A stretch of 64,000 nt of DNA, from NCBI GenBank assembly GCA_014529385.2, contig CM043969.1:66598676-66662675 (forward strand). Reading direction: 5' to 3'. The notes below the pieces were generated by a model. That model was not told where the DNA came from. It did no database searches and saw nothing but the letters and a program-made list of their open reading frames with translations. The position numbers were made by a program, and so were the translations under genes. Positions within the stretch are counted from its first letter, which is position 1, and each line of letters starts with the position of its first letter. Source of the stretch: Adiantum capillus-veneris. Its lineage: Eukaryota; Streptophyta; Polypodiopsida; Polypodiales; Pteridaceae. Shown here in pieces: positions 48,467-59,267 of this stretch.

Positions 48467-48844
48467 ACCTTGTCAACGTTTACAATGCTACATTAGAGTA
48501 AGCAAATGTACATGTTTCTTTTAAATGATCAATCTTTTTGTCTTATAAGACTAAGTCTCTCTTTATTGTGCACAAATTTAAGTAGTATGCATACTAAGAA
48601 TCATGTTTGTGATGACGACGTCTCTCAAACACCATGTAGAATTTGTCACTCTACTTGGGAGGTTAAAATGGACTAAAGAGCAGACATGCTTGCGGCAGCT
48701 ATGTCTCCCAAGCACCAAATGGATTAGTCATCCATCTTGAAATGATGTCGTATGGTAAAAAGGGATCTTCTACCCACTAAGACAAATTGACTAATGACTA
48801 TGGCTTTATCTCTTTTACCTCATAGTTGAGGACGACTATGATTT

Positions 48845-48858
48845 CAAGAGAGAGGTAA
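48845..48858 (+). other. CHR2 polypurine tract
   Basis: CAAGAGAGAGGTAA immediately before the 3' LTR. Confidence 0.7.
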
Positions 48859-49563
48859 TGTCCTAAAATCTAATATCTAACCAACCCAAATGATTTTCTC
48901 ATATTAAAATGATCATTTAATGTGTTTACGGATATATCTCAACACGGGGTCAATGGTAAAGGTGTCAAAATGAGAGATGTTCTGTCAAAGAGCAATGCTA
49001 CCTAATGGAGCTTAAAAGACCTTAGGGTTAGCTTCATTAAAGACCTCCAAAAGTTAGTGTTAAAAAGTCCTTTGACCTTATGCAAGCTAGGGCTAACCTC
49101 GAGGTGGGAATCGTACCCAAACAGGAGGTACTAAGACGCTGAAAGTGGTTGTGGGAACCTTCTCCAAAGCTTAAGGTGATTTTTATGCTTAAATGACTAA
49201 GGTTTTTGAAATGTTAAATTCAAAGATAAGTTCTCCAGAGGCATGAACGTCCATGCTTGATTGATTGACTAAGGCTCGAAGTATTCAATTCAAAACAAAT
49301 GACTTAAGAAGCATAAAAGACACATGCTTGTTTGATTGAATAAGTCATTGAAATATTCCATTCAACCAAATGACTTAATAAGCATAAAAGACACATGTTC
49401 AAATGATCCTCTACATGTGGCCCTCATGATGTGCTTGAATGTTATTGGTTAGGTTTTAAAGAGGTCCAATGAGAATTTAGATACATAAAAATAAATAATG
49501 AAGCTCTTTCTCCCAAAAGAGGAAAAACAGGACACATGTCCAAAGAAAATAATAAAATAATAC

Positions 49564-49604
<41 letters not shown>

Positions 49605-49911
49605 AGGTGTGGACCAAGCATGAGAGTGGGGGTATACTCTCCCACACACACACGCACATTCTCTCACTATGTGGAGTGCAAAAGGCAAGAGCTCCATCTC
49701 CTTTTCCAAGTTTGTTGAGAAGTGGAGAGCCTACACCAACACTCTTGGCTATGGAATGCAAATCCAACCAAGAGCCATGATTCGATGCTTAAGCTTGCCA
49801 TCTTCTTCATCTTCATTACTATGCTATTATGCTATGCTAAGAAAGAAGAGTGATGATAAGTGAGGAACTATTTCTTTCTCCTATGGAATGTTTCTTCTTC
49901 CTCTTCCCTAC
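48859..49911 (+). repeat. CHR2 3' LTR, 3'-truncated
   Basis: Starts TGTCCTAAAATCTAATAT and tracks the 5' LTR, with extra or missing segments near 48,880 and 49,200-49,260. It includes the GA tract at 49,565-49,600. It ends at CTTCCCTA and lacks the last roughly 430 bp, including the U5 end. Confidence 0.85.
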
Positions 49912-50189
49912 GAGTTAGATCTTCGAGCGAGCTCAACGGAGCGAGCTTTGGAGTGAGCTTTTTTTTTTTTGGAGTGCCGTCCTCCCTACCTCCCCTTCCT
50001 CCTCTTGCCGCCCATGTGCTTCCTCCTCTTCCCTTCCTCCTCCTCCTCAGCCTCCTCCTCCGAGGCTGCATAGATACATGTCCTTACGCAAAAGTATAGC
50101 CCTTATGTCAAATTAATGTACTTCCAAGCATTATGAGTTTCCACTATACAACTGCTTCAATTGGTATTCATACAACAAAGTGGGAGAAA

Positions 50190-50330
50190 AAGTTACATAA
50201 AATCTATGCCTTTCTTTGGAGCATAAACTTTTGCCATGAGTTTAGCTTGACAACAATGCTACCATTTGGCTTACATTCAAGCTTGTAAACCCACTTAGCA
50301 ACAATGGCCTTTTTGCCAAGAGGACAATCA
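50190..50330 (-). pseudogene. Ty1/copia reverse transcriptase start, remnant
   Basis: The minus strand reads CPLGKKAIVAKWVYKLECKP then NGSIVVKLN, and in another frame VYAPKKGIDF. This is the conserved copia RT opening (K.+GCKWV+K.K...DGSI...KARLVAKG+.Q..GIDF). About 50 residues remain. Confidence 0.75.
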
Positions 50331-50339
50331 CGAGCAATA

Positions 50340-52600
50340 TGTGCCATTCTTCATAATAGCATCAAACGCAATTTATATAGTAGCCAATCAACTTGTTGAA
50401 TTTTGTGCCTCGTCAAATGAAAAACGTTTCTCTTCATTACACATACTCAAAAAATCCAAAGCAAAGCAATTCGATGCATAAGAGTAGGGTTGAGTATCCA
50501 ACAAGTACAAGTAGAAATAAATGCATCTAGTTTTTTGTCAAAGTTTACATTAGCCATTTTGGCATACTTCTAGGACGTTGTTTTTAGTCCTTTCCTCAAC
50601 ATGTACATCATGTATATATGCAGTAGTAATAGGTTGATTTGTGAGTCATTCAAAACTAACTAGATGTATTTCTAGCATCATAATACTCTACATGTGATTG
50701 ATTATCGTGGCCATGTAAGTTTAATTCCCATGAGGTGGATACCCACACATGGCAGTGGAAGGCACTAGGCATGGAACGGGCTTTTGTAGCTTTGTATGAG
50801 GGTACACAAGCAGAGATTTAAAGGGGGAGGCCTTATTGGATTGATTTAGTAGCAGGAGGGTCAGTCGTAGGAAGGGAGTGGCTTGGAGCAAGGGTGAGGC
50901 TTGAGTAAGGAGCCACCTTATGCAGACTCCTATATGAACAAACCTCATCTTCTCATTTGAAGCGCACACTGAACCAATGGATGTAAACAAAGCTCTACGA
51001 TTTATATCTTTCTTAAGAGGACATCCACAAGCTCCTTTGGGACCAATAATTTAAGGAGAGATAACGAAGTAATTTATAGATTTTAAGTTAACTACAAATT
51101 ATGCTTAATTATATTCTCCTAATTAATTATTTCCGAAACACTTAATCTAATTTGGTTTCTTCTTTGAAACTAAAAATTGCAATAATTTATGCAAACTCCA
51201 ATCATGCTTTAATCACTTGATTAATTGATGGCACTATTTCTGCATTAAAATGGAGTCTTTTGCATAAAATTACTTATAAATTGAGCATAATCATAAATGT
51301 CTCTATCGATTGTTTGATTCTCTTTCTTATTTAGTTATAATACAGTCCCTTTAATTCCCAAGTATTTAAGCTTTGATTAAGCTCTAGAGAGAGGAAATTA
51401 AGGAAAATACTAGATGTGCTTGAAAAATAAGTTTTATTACATAAAAAGTTAGAGCTTAAATATTACTTATATGTAATTGGTCAAAAATTTGTGTTAACCA
51501 TTTATGACTAAAACTAAAGAAATTACATAATTTTAGATATGTGTAATTAGGTACTAGATCTTTAGATAGATTCTTTGCATGGTAATTTTATAAGCATACA
51601 TTGTGCTATTAAATTAGGTCTTAGTCATAGAGAATGATTTTTATAAATTATACTTAATTTGCAAAATTCATTTAGAGCTCATCATAATCACTCTAGAATT
51701 AATTCCTAAATGAAACAATTATGCCTTAGAAAAACTTAGTTGAACTAGTTCTAGATTTGAAAATTATATGTTAAAATTTTGAGTAATTTACTAGTTATTT
51801 ATTTATTTCTACAAAAAGTTACGACTAAAAATTTCTCTAAAACTCATGATTAATCTTAGAAAATCTTTAAAAAACTTTATTAAGAGCCAACTGGTTTTGT
51901 TATTATTAAGACTTTGTGGAGATTCTTAAATCACGATTCCCTTATTTAATAATTTATTTATGCTATTGAAAGCCCCAACTTTATTTGAATTGCCTTTGAT
52001 GAGCTAATTACCAACACGTTGTAATGATTTAGCTCTTAAATTAACTTGCATAATTGTACCTTTGCAAATCGTTTTAGAATAGGGAAAAGCAAAGAAAAAC
52101 CCTTTTTAAAACCATGATTCTGTAGTCTTTTTTATAATTAGGAAATGATTTGTTAATGTTAATTGGTTGCAATGGGAAAGATTGTTCGCACAAACTTTTT
52201 TTAATTGAAAATCCATACTAATGTAGTCCCCTTTGGCTAGGGCTATAAAGAAGCCAATGAAGTAAAAGTTGAGCAGGGTTTTAAAGGACTTGGAATTGAG
52301 TGAAGATTCTAAGTAGTTTGCGGATCCGAGGAGCTAGCTTGCAAACTTGTTGTCAAAGTGCCGAATTTCCATTTTTTGATATATTATCTAAACAATGCTG
52401 TGAAAAAATAAATTAATTAAATACTTATGTATTGAACAAATAAATTATTGTAGTAGTAATCTAGAAAAACAAGCAATTTGTGTGAGTATGGGGGTAGAAG
52501 GTTAAGGTTGCCATGAAGGCCATACATTATTAAGGAAAAATTTTCTAAATGCTACCTAGCTCTTCACTCTAAACTCTTTCATAGATTAAGAGCCTAGGCA
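50340..52600. other. AT-rich intergenic DNA
   Basis: No open frame of note. From about 51,050 to 52,100 the sequence is strongly AT-rich with many AATTA and TTAAT words. I see no gene or repeat border. Confidence 0.5.
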
Positions 52601-54552
52601 TACCTTCCTTCAAGCTTGTTGTAACTACATCTCATACCTTGATTGACCCTCCCCCCTTCTCGAAAAAACCCCTTCCAAACCTACCCCCACCATTGAAAAA
52701 ACACCCTTTTCACCCTTCGCTTGTAACCTTAACCTCTCTCACTCCATCATAAAACCACCTCTTGGTCAACTCACTTGACCTCTCTCATTCTACCCAAGCC
52801 CTTGATATGTTGGAAAAATGTCCACAACATAGAAATAATGGTAACCGCTTGCCTCTCCCCTATTCGCCTCTATTAAAAGCTTGGAATCATCCTCTTGATC
52901 ACCTTAATGACCAAACACCCCCCCCCCCCCCTTTTTTTGGTTGGTACATCCTCTTGAATAAGGCGAGTATCTTACCCCTCTTACACATGTCTTCATATCT
53001 CGCTATGCTAACCTCCTTCTCTCGAAGTGATTCTCAATCCTTTTTCTTCGTACTTTGGTACCTAGTCCTCTCGTTCACTTGTCACTTCAAATAACTCTCT
53101 CTAAATATCCTTGTTGCACTCCCCCTTGGAATATACACCCTTCCCCCCGCCCCCCCCCCCCCCCCCCCAAAAAAAAAACAAAACAAAAAAAAACAGAAAA
53201 CATAAATAAAAAAATCTCTTTTTTTTTGCTCACCTCTATTCTCATATCCATAGGTAAGAATCACTGGCTCACTGTGTTGAGTTATTTAGAGAATTGTGCA
53301 TCTTTACATAGGTTTTTCATGGAAATTACAACCTTTATCAGTCAAGGAGGCTACCATAAAAAATACTAAAAGGTTCTCGCTAGATAATGGACCATGGGGG
53401 AAATGTGGTGATGGAGATTTAGACACCAAGAAGTCAATTATGTTTCCAGGAAGGACCTTCATGGGGTTCCATGGGACGTTGGGTAGGGGTGCATCCATTA
53501 TTCAATACAAACATTGGAAGGGATTGCACAATGCTATAAAGGGCCATGGACTTGATGGCATAGCAAGGAATCAAAAGGGAGAAAAGTGGGGCATGTGACC
53601 CTTTGCATTGCAAGAAATATGGAGAAAACCCTCTAAGACATACAATGAGAACATGAGGAGAAATTCCACCCAAAATAACAAGATACACCAAAGAAATAAG
53701 ATACTCTAATCAAGAAGTGGTGATCAAGCTATGTGGTTGTAACATACCTACACAATCTGCCAAAAAGCTCTCCAACTATGGTGATGTAGCGAAACTAGCA
53801 TATCCGATACTAGCTACCTAGTTGATAAATAAGTCAAATAATTCTCCTCCTCTATTAAATAGGACAACTATTATTATCATTGGCCATTGAGTGGTGGAAG
53901 TATGGTAAATGTGTCTTCCTTTAAAAGGAAATATCATTGGACTAAACCTCCTCTTTGAAGGTGAGATGTTGGGAACTTAAAATAGTTAAGCACGATAATG
54001 CTCTTCTTTCTGCAAGGCTAGGCTCAAATTCTCTAGTGGCTTGGGTTATGTTACTTAGTGATGAAAATCCATCGACTAGATTTTAGTGTCTCTTGACTCT
54101 ATTTGATATTAGTTAGGGCCTAGTGGCATATTGGGGATGTTGCCTAGCTACTAAGGTTGGCATAGTGGTAGGTGCGGACCTCTCAATAGTGTCCTCCATA
54201 AAATGTACATGTTGAGTAATCAAAACACATCTAAATTGTGGCTCATACAACATGTAGGATGTTCTTTTTGAGATAATAAGAATACATCCAATTCTGTGCA
54301 TTATTGCTCAAACACTATAACATAACAAAATCAACAAGAGACATACAATTGAGCAATAGAAGGCTTCTTTCCATGCCAAGCATCATACAAAGTGGTCAAT
54401 TGCAAAGTTTTTGTGGGAAACTTTTTGACTATATACACAACACACATGAAAACCTCTAGACAAAAATGCATGTAAAAAAAAGCTTTCTACCATACATTAT
54501 CTTATACCAAAGTTTGCTCTTGGGTTATGCATAGAGATCCATGGAACATGAT
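52601..54552. other. Intergenic with poly-C/poly-A tract
   Basis: C-runs at about 52,918-52,930 and 53,143-53,168; the latter is followed by an A-rich run (53,169-53,212) and resembles the tail of the LINE at 55,282. The frame at 53,296-53,598 (100 residues) matches nothing I recognise. Confidence 0.45.
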
Positions 54553-54567
54553 AAGTCTACATTATGG

Positions 54568-55247
54568 TTGGGACTAAGATGAGAGACAGTTATGAAGAAC
54601 ATTTGGTGGCCCCAATGGCCGCATGGGACAAAGGTCTTCTCATGGAAAGTGCGATGGGGAGCCATACCGACTGGGGTGAAGGTTCTCATTAGGGGTATTG
54701 GCCCAGATAGATGCTTGCAATGTAGAACATCTAGTGAATATCACCCTCACCTTTTCAAGGAGTGCCCGATGATATGTGGCTTAGCAGGGAAGATATGCAA
54801 TTGGGTTCAAAAGACCTAGAAAATAGGATTCTTCAAGAACGATCTCTTCTTGGGCGGGAAGGTGTTTGAGAGCCAAGCGTTGCTCATCACAACACAAATT
54901 GTGAGATTTTGTTACTTCAAACATATTGGAAGGCATGGAACCATCGGACTTTTGAGAACTCCATGGATATAGCTAAGATCATATAGATAATCCAAGAAAG
55001 CAAGGGGATGATCATCACCATTAGAAAAGAGATGAACTTTTAGGAGTGGAACAGGACCATGGGTGCCGCTTTGATGGATTGGCATGGGTAAAAGTGCGGG
55101 CTCATACATTGTCATGGGGTAGCTCCCCTGTTAGCCGATGTATCTTTGATACTTTAAAGATGTCATGGGTTGCCACAAGCATGGAAGGAACTTGTAATTT
55201 TTTGGTTTTGTCAATAAAATCTGCTCACCACTGTGAGCCCCCCCCTC

Positions 55248-55278
<31 letters not shown>

Positions 55279-55282
55279 AAAA
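54568..55282 (+). mobile_element. 5'-truncated LINE with 15-bp target duplication
   Basis: Flanked by AAGTCTACATTATGG (54,553-54,567) and AAGTCTACATTGTGG (55,283-55,297), 14 of 15 matching. The 3' end has AATAAA (55,213-55,218), a hairpin GCTCACCACTGTGAGC (55,223-55,238), a C-run (about 55,237-55,268) and an A-run to 55,282. Confidence 0.85.
54592..55090 (+). pseudogene. LINE C-terminal zinc-finger region, disabled
   Basis: 54,592-54,819 encodes KVFSWKVRWGAIPTGVKVL, then RCLQCRTSSEYHPHLFKECP. This is the zf-RVT type domain (C-x2-C...H-x4-C) found after the reverse transcriptase in plant LINEs. After the TAG stop, YWKAWNHRTFENSMDIAKII and similar blocks continue, with further stops, to about 55,090. 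No catalytic RT part remains. Confidence 0.8.
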
Positions 55283-55297
55283 AAGTCTACATTGTGG

Positions 55298-56100
55298 CAA
55301 ACATTTTCTTCTTAAAGGCAGAGGTGATTTTCTAAAAGAAAGAGATTTGTTAAAAGAAACTATTCTTTCTTATGTGTTTTCCTAAGGAAAAGATTTATAA
55401 TGTATGATCTTTGGAAAATTAGAGCATATAGGATAATGATTGTTGGATTAATTCATCTGGGTTGAAAAGTGGCTAGTTAAAAGATCTCAAAGGCTTAAAG
55501 AAAAGGAAGGAAAGAACCTTCTATTATTATATGGATCTCCATATTAGAGGGGGCCTTGTCACACTTGTAGGGAAACCCTCCACAAAAAAGAAACACAATT
55601 TTAGATTGCACTGTTAAATTTGCACACTGTAAAAGGCTCTTTTTAAGCTCCATGGATCTATAGCATCTTTTGTATGTTTTTAGAATGTTTATTTATTTTT
55701 TCATTTTTTTATATGTTATGTCGATGAGCCAGACTATGGAGAAGCCATCATACATGCATGTCTCATGAATAAAACTATGTAAGTATGACTCTTTGAAGGC
55801 CATTTGGCTAGCATCAGGAGAAGGCCACCTTGTTTGTATGATGAACTAGTTTAAGAGACATGGCATGGGTATTGTTTTCCTACGCATTCAAGTCAACCAT
55901 GGGGACACATTCAAGGGGAGACACTAAACAATGACGCGCCTACACCATGTGTCCCCATCATTTCAGCCTTCAAATAATGAATCCAAGAGAATAGTGGTTG
56001 ATGAATTAAAAAAGAATTGCCATGTGGCAGCAAATCCCTGCAGGTAGGGGCTTCCCCTCCCTTTGGCGCTCCCATTACCCCAACTTCGTGGCACAATCAG
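55298..56100. other. Intergenic, nothing recognised
   Basis: AT-rich start, no open frame above 60 residues with recognisable content. Confidence 0.4.
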
Positions 56101-56131
56101 CAGCCCACGTGGCGTTCCCCTTCAGCACAAC

Positions 56132-56230
56132 CTCGGGTCTCGACCTGCGGGTGAGTGGGTCTCGATCTGCGGGTGAGTGGAGCGTGAGATGCCAATTGAG
56201 AGCGGGTCTCGGCCTGCGGGTGAGTGGAGC
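56132..56230. repeat. Short tandem repeat GGTCTCGACCTGCGGGTGAG
   Basis: Three imperfect units of about 24 bp, the third separated by a GAGCGTGAGATGC spacer that is itself repeated (56,178 and 56,226). Confidence 0.75.
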
Positions 56231-56318
56231 ATGAGATGCAAAGGTCTCAGAAGGGGCACCGCAACTGCATCTGCGTCTGTATCTCCATTGCCCATTTCCC
56301 TACACTCAAACATGCCTT

Positions 56319-56351
<33 letters not shown>

Positions 56352-56397
56352 GGGGGGGGGAGGTGTGTTTTATGGGGGAGGAGACATGAGAGTATTT

Positions 56398-56452
<55 letters not shown>
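56319..56452. repeat. (GT)n and (GA)n microsatellites
   Basis: GT repeat at 56,319-56,350, G-run at 56,351-56,359, and GA repeat at 56,408-56,452. Overlapping frames here on both strands are artefacts of the repeats. Confidence 0.9.
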
Positions 56453-56458
<6 letters not shown>

Positions 56459-56789
56459 TATGCGTCTGTGTGTGCGCGCGTGTTGCAGGATACTACGTTT
56501 ATCGAAGGGATGCTTCTGTCCAGGCTGCGCGAGAGAGCAAATGGATTTGTTGGCGCGCAGCAGTCACAGGTGGTGTGAGTTTGTGACTTACTTTTGACTT
56601 CCAATTGTCAATGAGATTAGGCTCTGACACAGGAGAGGCCACGTCCAGTGACGACGAAGACTTGGCCGTCGATGGTTAAGCGCTATGGAGGGGGACCACG
56701 GACTCAACATCGCTCTTCTGGCTTTGCATCCCCTCTGCAAATTCGTTGTTGTTTGTGTGGGATCCTAGCTTCCTGTTTACAATCTCCTG

Positions 56790-56793
56790 TAAG

Positions 56794-56843
<50 letters not shown>
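56790..56843. repeat. (CT)n(CA)n microsatellite
   Basis: CT repeat followed directly by CA repeat. Confidence 0.9.
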
Positions 56844-56846
<3 letters not shown>

Positions 56847-57344
56847 GAAACACGTGATGACTCCACGTGAAATCAAAGCTCAATTTCTGTTGTGAACGTA
56901 GTAGAGCTTCATTTTTTAGCATCAATCTCAAAACTGAACTAAGCAAAGAAGGCAAAGCAATCTCTAGTAGCCTGATGGAACGTAAGGAGGTTACAGGGTT
57001 GCCAAGTCGTCTGGTGCATCCGAAATATGGCCAAAGGTAGGTACAGTCGTACCGTAGGCAATTTTACCTTAAACAGCCAGCGATATTGTGGGGAAACACC
57101 ACTGGGCAAACGATTCAATACTGAGGATAACACGGTACCAAGTGCAGCTGCAATACCAGAGCAAGTAGGAATTAGTCTCAACTCTAGCAGGACATTGGAT
57201 ACAACGGGACCTCACTGTTCTGCGGTGTGCAGAACACCGAGTGAATGGTACCACATGAAAAGATATCCTTTGCCACGGATTGGTGCCTACAGAAGTTCAT
57301 CGCCTGATTTGCCCAGGGGCCAGCATCTCAACGTCAGATTTTAG

Positions 57345-57403
57345 CTTTTATTATTTTGTAACCAGACATTGTATTAGATCCACTAATTACCCTCTCGAAG
57401 GGC

Positions 57404-57405
<2 letters not shown>
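57345..57405 (+). mobile_element. LINE 3'-end relic abutting a GA tract
   Basis: TTATTTTGTAACCAGACATT and GTATTAGATCCACTAATT are similar to the 3' untranslated end of the LINE at 30,891-30,955 (TTATTTTGTTACTCTGACTT, GTATGAGATCCACCACTT). It ends directly at a GA microsatellite (57,404-57,460). Upstream coding was not identified. Confidence 0.45.

Positions 57406-57460
<55 letters not shown>
57404..57460. repeat. (GA)n microsatellite
   Basis: About 28 GA units. Confidence 0.95.
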
Positions 57461-57464
<4 letters not shown>

Positions 57465-57474
57465 CATCAGGACC

Positions 57475-57690
57475 AGTGCTCGAAAAAAACTTTTTTTTGG
57501 AAAACTTGGCAAGCCTGCATCTGTGAAACAACAGAGGTAAATTGACAAAATTTGAAGGTTTTTACACCAAAAATTACACTTTTTTTTTTCAAATTTTTGT
57601 AGGTTTTCTCACCTTTAAATATAAAATTTAGAGGTAAATTGCAAAATTTGTAGGTGGGATTACACTAAACCTAAGTTTTTTTCGAGCACA
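57475..57690. mobile_element. 216-bp MITE, hAT-like
   Basis: Terminal inverted repeats GTGCTCGAAAAAAACTT are perfect over 17 bp (57,476-57,492 and 57,673-57,689). Flanks TCAGGACC (57,467-57,474) and ACAGGACC (57,691-57,698) are an eight-base duplication with one mismatch, the size made by hAT transposases. The inside is AT-rich with repeated GAGGTAAATTG.AAAATTTG phrases and no coding. Confidence 0.8.
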
Positions 57691-57732
57691 ACAGGACCCT
57701 CTCGAAGGGCATGCTATAGAGAGAGAGAGAGA

Positions 57733-57749
57733 GGCCGCCGGAGGCGGCC
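57733..57749. other. GC-rich hairpin
   Basis: GGCCGCC/GGCGGCC arms with a three-base loop, next to a short GA tract (57,719-57,732). Confidence 0.5.
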
Positions 57750-58550
57750 GGCCATACTAGTTGTAGATGTATCACTAAAGCAAAACCCATTTCAACAAAG
57801 ACAACATGTCCAAAGCTCAAGGGGAGGGTTATGAACTTTTCCTCATACTTTGATGTTGCTTAATTATAAGGCTTGCATAAATTTCATAAACCAAAGGTCT
57901 TTATAGGTTTCTAGTGTTTGAAATACGTTATGAGAACCTTGTAGTTACGCACGCATGTGCAACAACAATACTAGGATGGGGGACTTTAGAAGAAGTGTTG
58001 GGCTTCAAACCAATTGGCCAGACCATTACTAACCCATCACTTAACGTCTATAACCTTATTCGTTGATAGTACAAAGATTAGGGGAATGTGAGGATTTCTT
58101 ATTTTCACTTTGCGCTCCATCAAGATTGTGTTCTCTTGCTTCTTTCCCTTTCTCGCACGCACTCACACATGCATCCCTGCCTCTAGACCCGATCTCAATG
58201 CACATGCGCAAGCTTTGAAGCAGATAAAGGCTTAGAGCTTTTGTAGAGCAAGGCGTTTCACTAGGTACCATATTTTGAAGCTTCAAATTATAGTAGCGCT
58301 AGATAGTGCAAGTATCAAATGGCAACATTGAAGATTGAATATGGGCTGAATAAAAAAACACTAGTGAGTGAATCTCAGAGAAATGCTATAAATTAAAATC
58401 AAGGTAGCATTGGTAGCAACATACAATAACATAAAATAAAAGCAAAATTATAGTGCTGGTGATTTTTGCTATTATAGTGCTACACACATAGAGAAGAAGT
58501 GGAGTTGAAGATGTTTCTTATCTGACATAAGAGACAGCATAAGAAAAGGT
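57750..58550. other. Intergenic, nothing recognised
   Basis: No supported gene; short frames only. Confidence 0.4.
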
Positions 58551-58554
58551 AGAG

Positions 58555-58717
58555 TGTGTGTGTGTGTGTGTGTGTGCCCATACACACATGGTTTTGAAAC
58601 ATGATAGGGGAGAGATAGAGAGAGAGAGATAGCTCTTACTTGCCTCTCTCGCGGCATACACACACTCTTGGCAAGAGAGCAAGCAGAGCAACGTTTTTAG
58701 CCTTGCCAGAGGCGTGT

Positions 58718-58807
<90 letters not shown>
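58555..58807. repeat. Cluster of GT, GA/CT and CA microsatellites
   Basis: GT repeat 58,555-58,576, GA at 58,613-58,629, CT at 58,720-58,760 and CA at 58,760-58,807. Confidence 0.9.
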
Positions 58808-58810
<3 letters not shown>

Positions 58811-59043
58811 GTGGGTTCTCTTGATTCCTAGCATTGGCTCTCCACATCGATGACCTTGTCTTTTGGATTGGGGCATCGGGCGGTGACAAATCTCCGAGCA
58901 TCATCTCTTCAGCATCGGCCACTACAACATAGTGTGTGTGATAGAGAGCACATCAACTTTCTCGGCGTTTGGCATCTACTTCGGTATCATTGACTCCAGA
59001 TTCTCACAGACACACTTTTTGGCATCGTAGAGAGCAAGGCAGA

Positions 59044-59070
59044 TGGAGGTTGTGCAAATGCGGTGCATGT

Positions 59071-59135
<65 letters not shown>

Positions 59136-59267
59136 CAAGAGACACAATGTGGAGAGCCCCTTACTCTTCTATCTAGTAAAGAATAAGGTGTGTTTACAAA
59201 TGATGGGTGGCTAGATGCCTCTGAAAAATCTGGTTGGGAAAAGAGTCACACCGCCTTTACCCCAACA
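59044..59267 (-). repeat. Copia 3' LTR (minus strand)
   Basis: On the minus strand it starts TGTTGGGGTAAAGGCGG after the purine-rich AAGTGGGAGCT. It contains the GA tract 59,071-59,133. Confidence 0.65.

Larger units (their letters stand above)
41916..49911 (+). mobile_element. CHR2: chromodomain Ty3/Gypsy element with truncated 3' LTR
   Basis: 5' LTR 41,916-43,366 (1,451 bp), primer site, gag-pol, polypurine tract, and a 3' LTR that follows the 5' one for about 1,053 bp and then diverges at CTTCCCTA (49,911). A target duplication therefore cannot be checked. All pol domains including protease and a chromodomain-like tail are present, but frames are broken in many places. Confidence 0.9.

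Noticed and set aside
56224..56604. Long frames on both strands around 56.2-56.6 kb
   Set aside because: They are translations of GT and GA microsatellites (runs of VC, ER, RE or SL) and carry no independent coding evidence.
57069..57254. Minus-strand frame with a CxxC...LLWYC pattern resembling a LINE zinc finger
   Set aside because: The histidine ligand is missing, the strand is opposite to the nearby LINE-like 3' end, and the match is short; likely chance.
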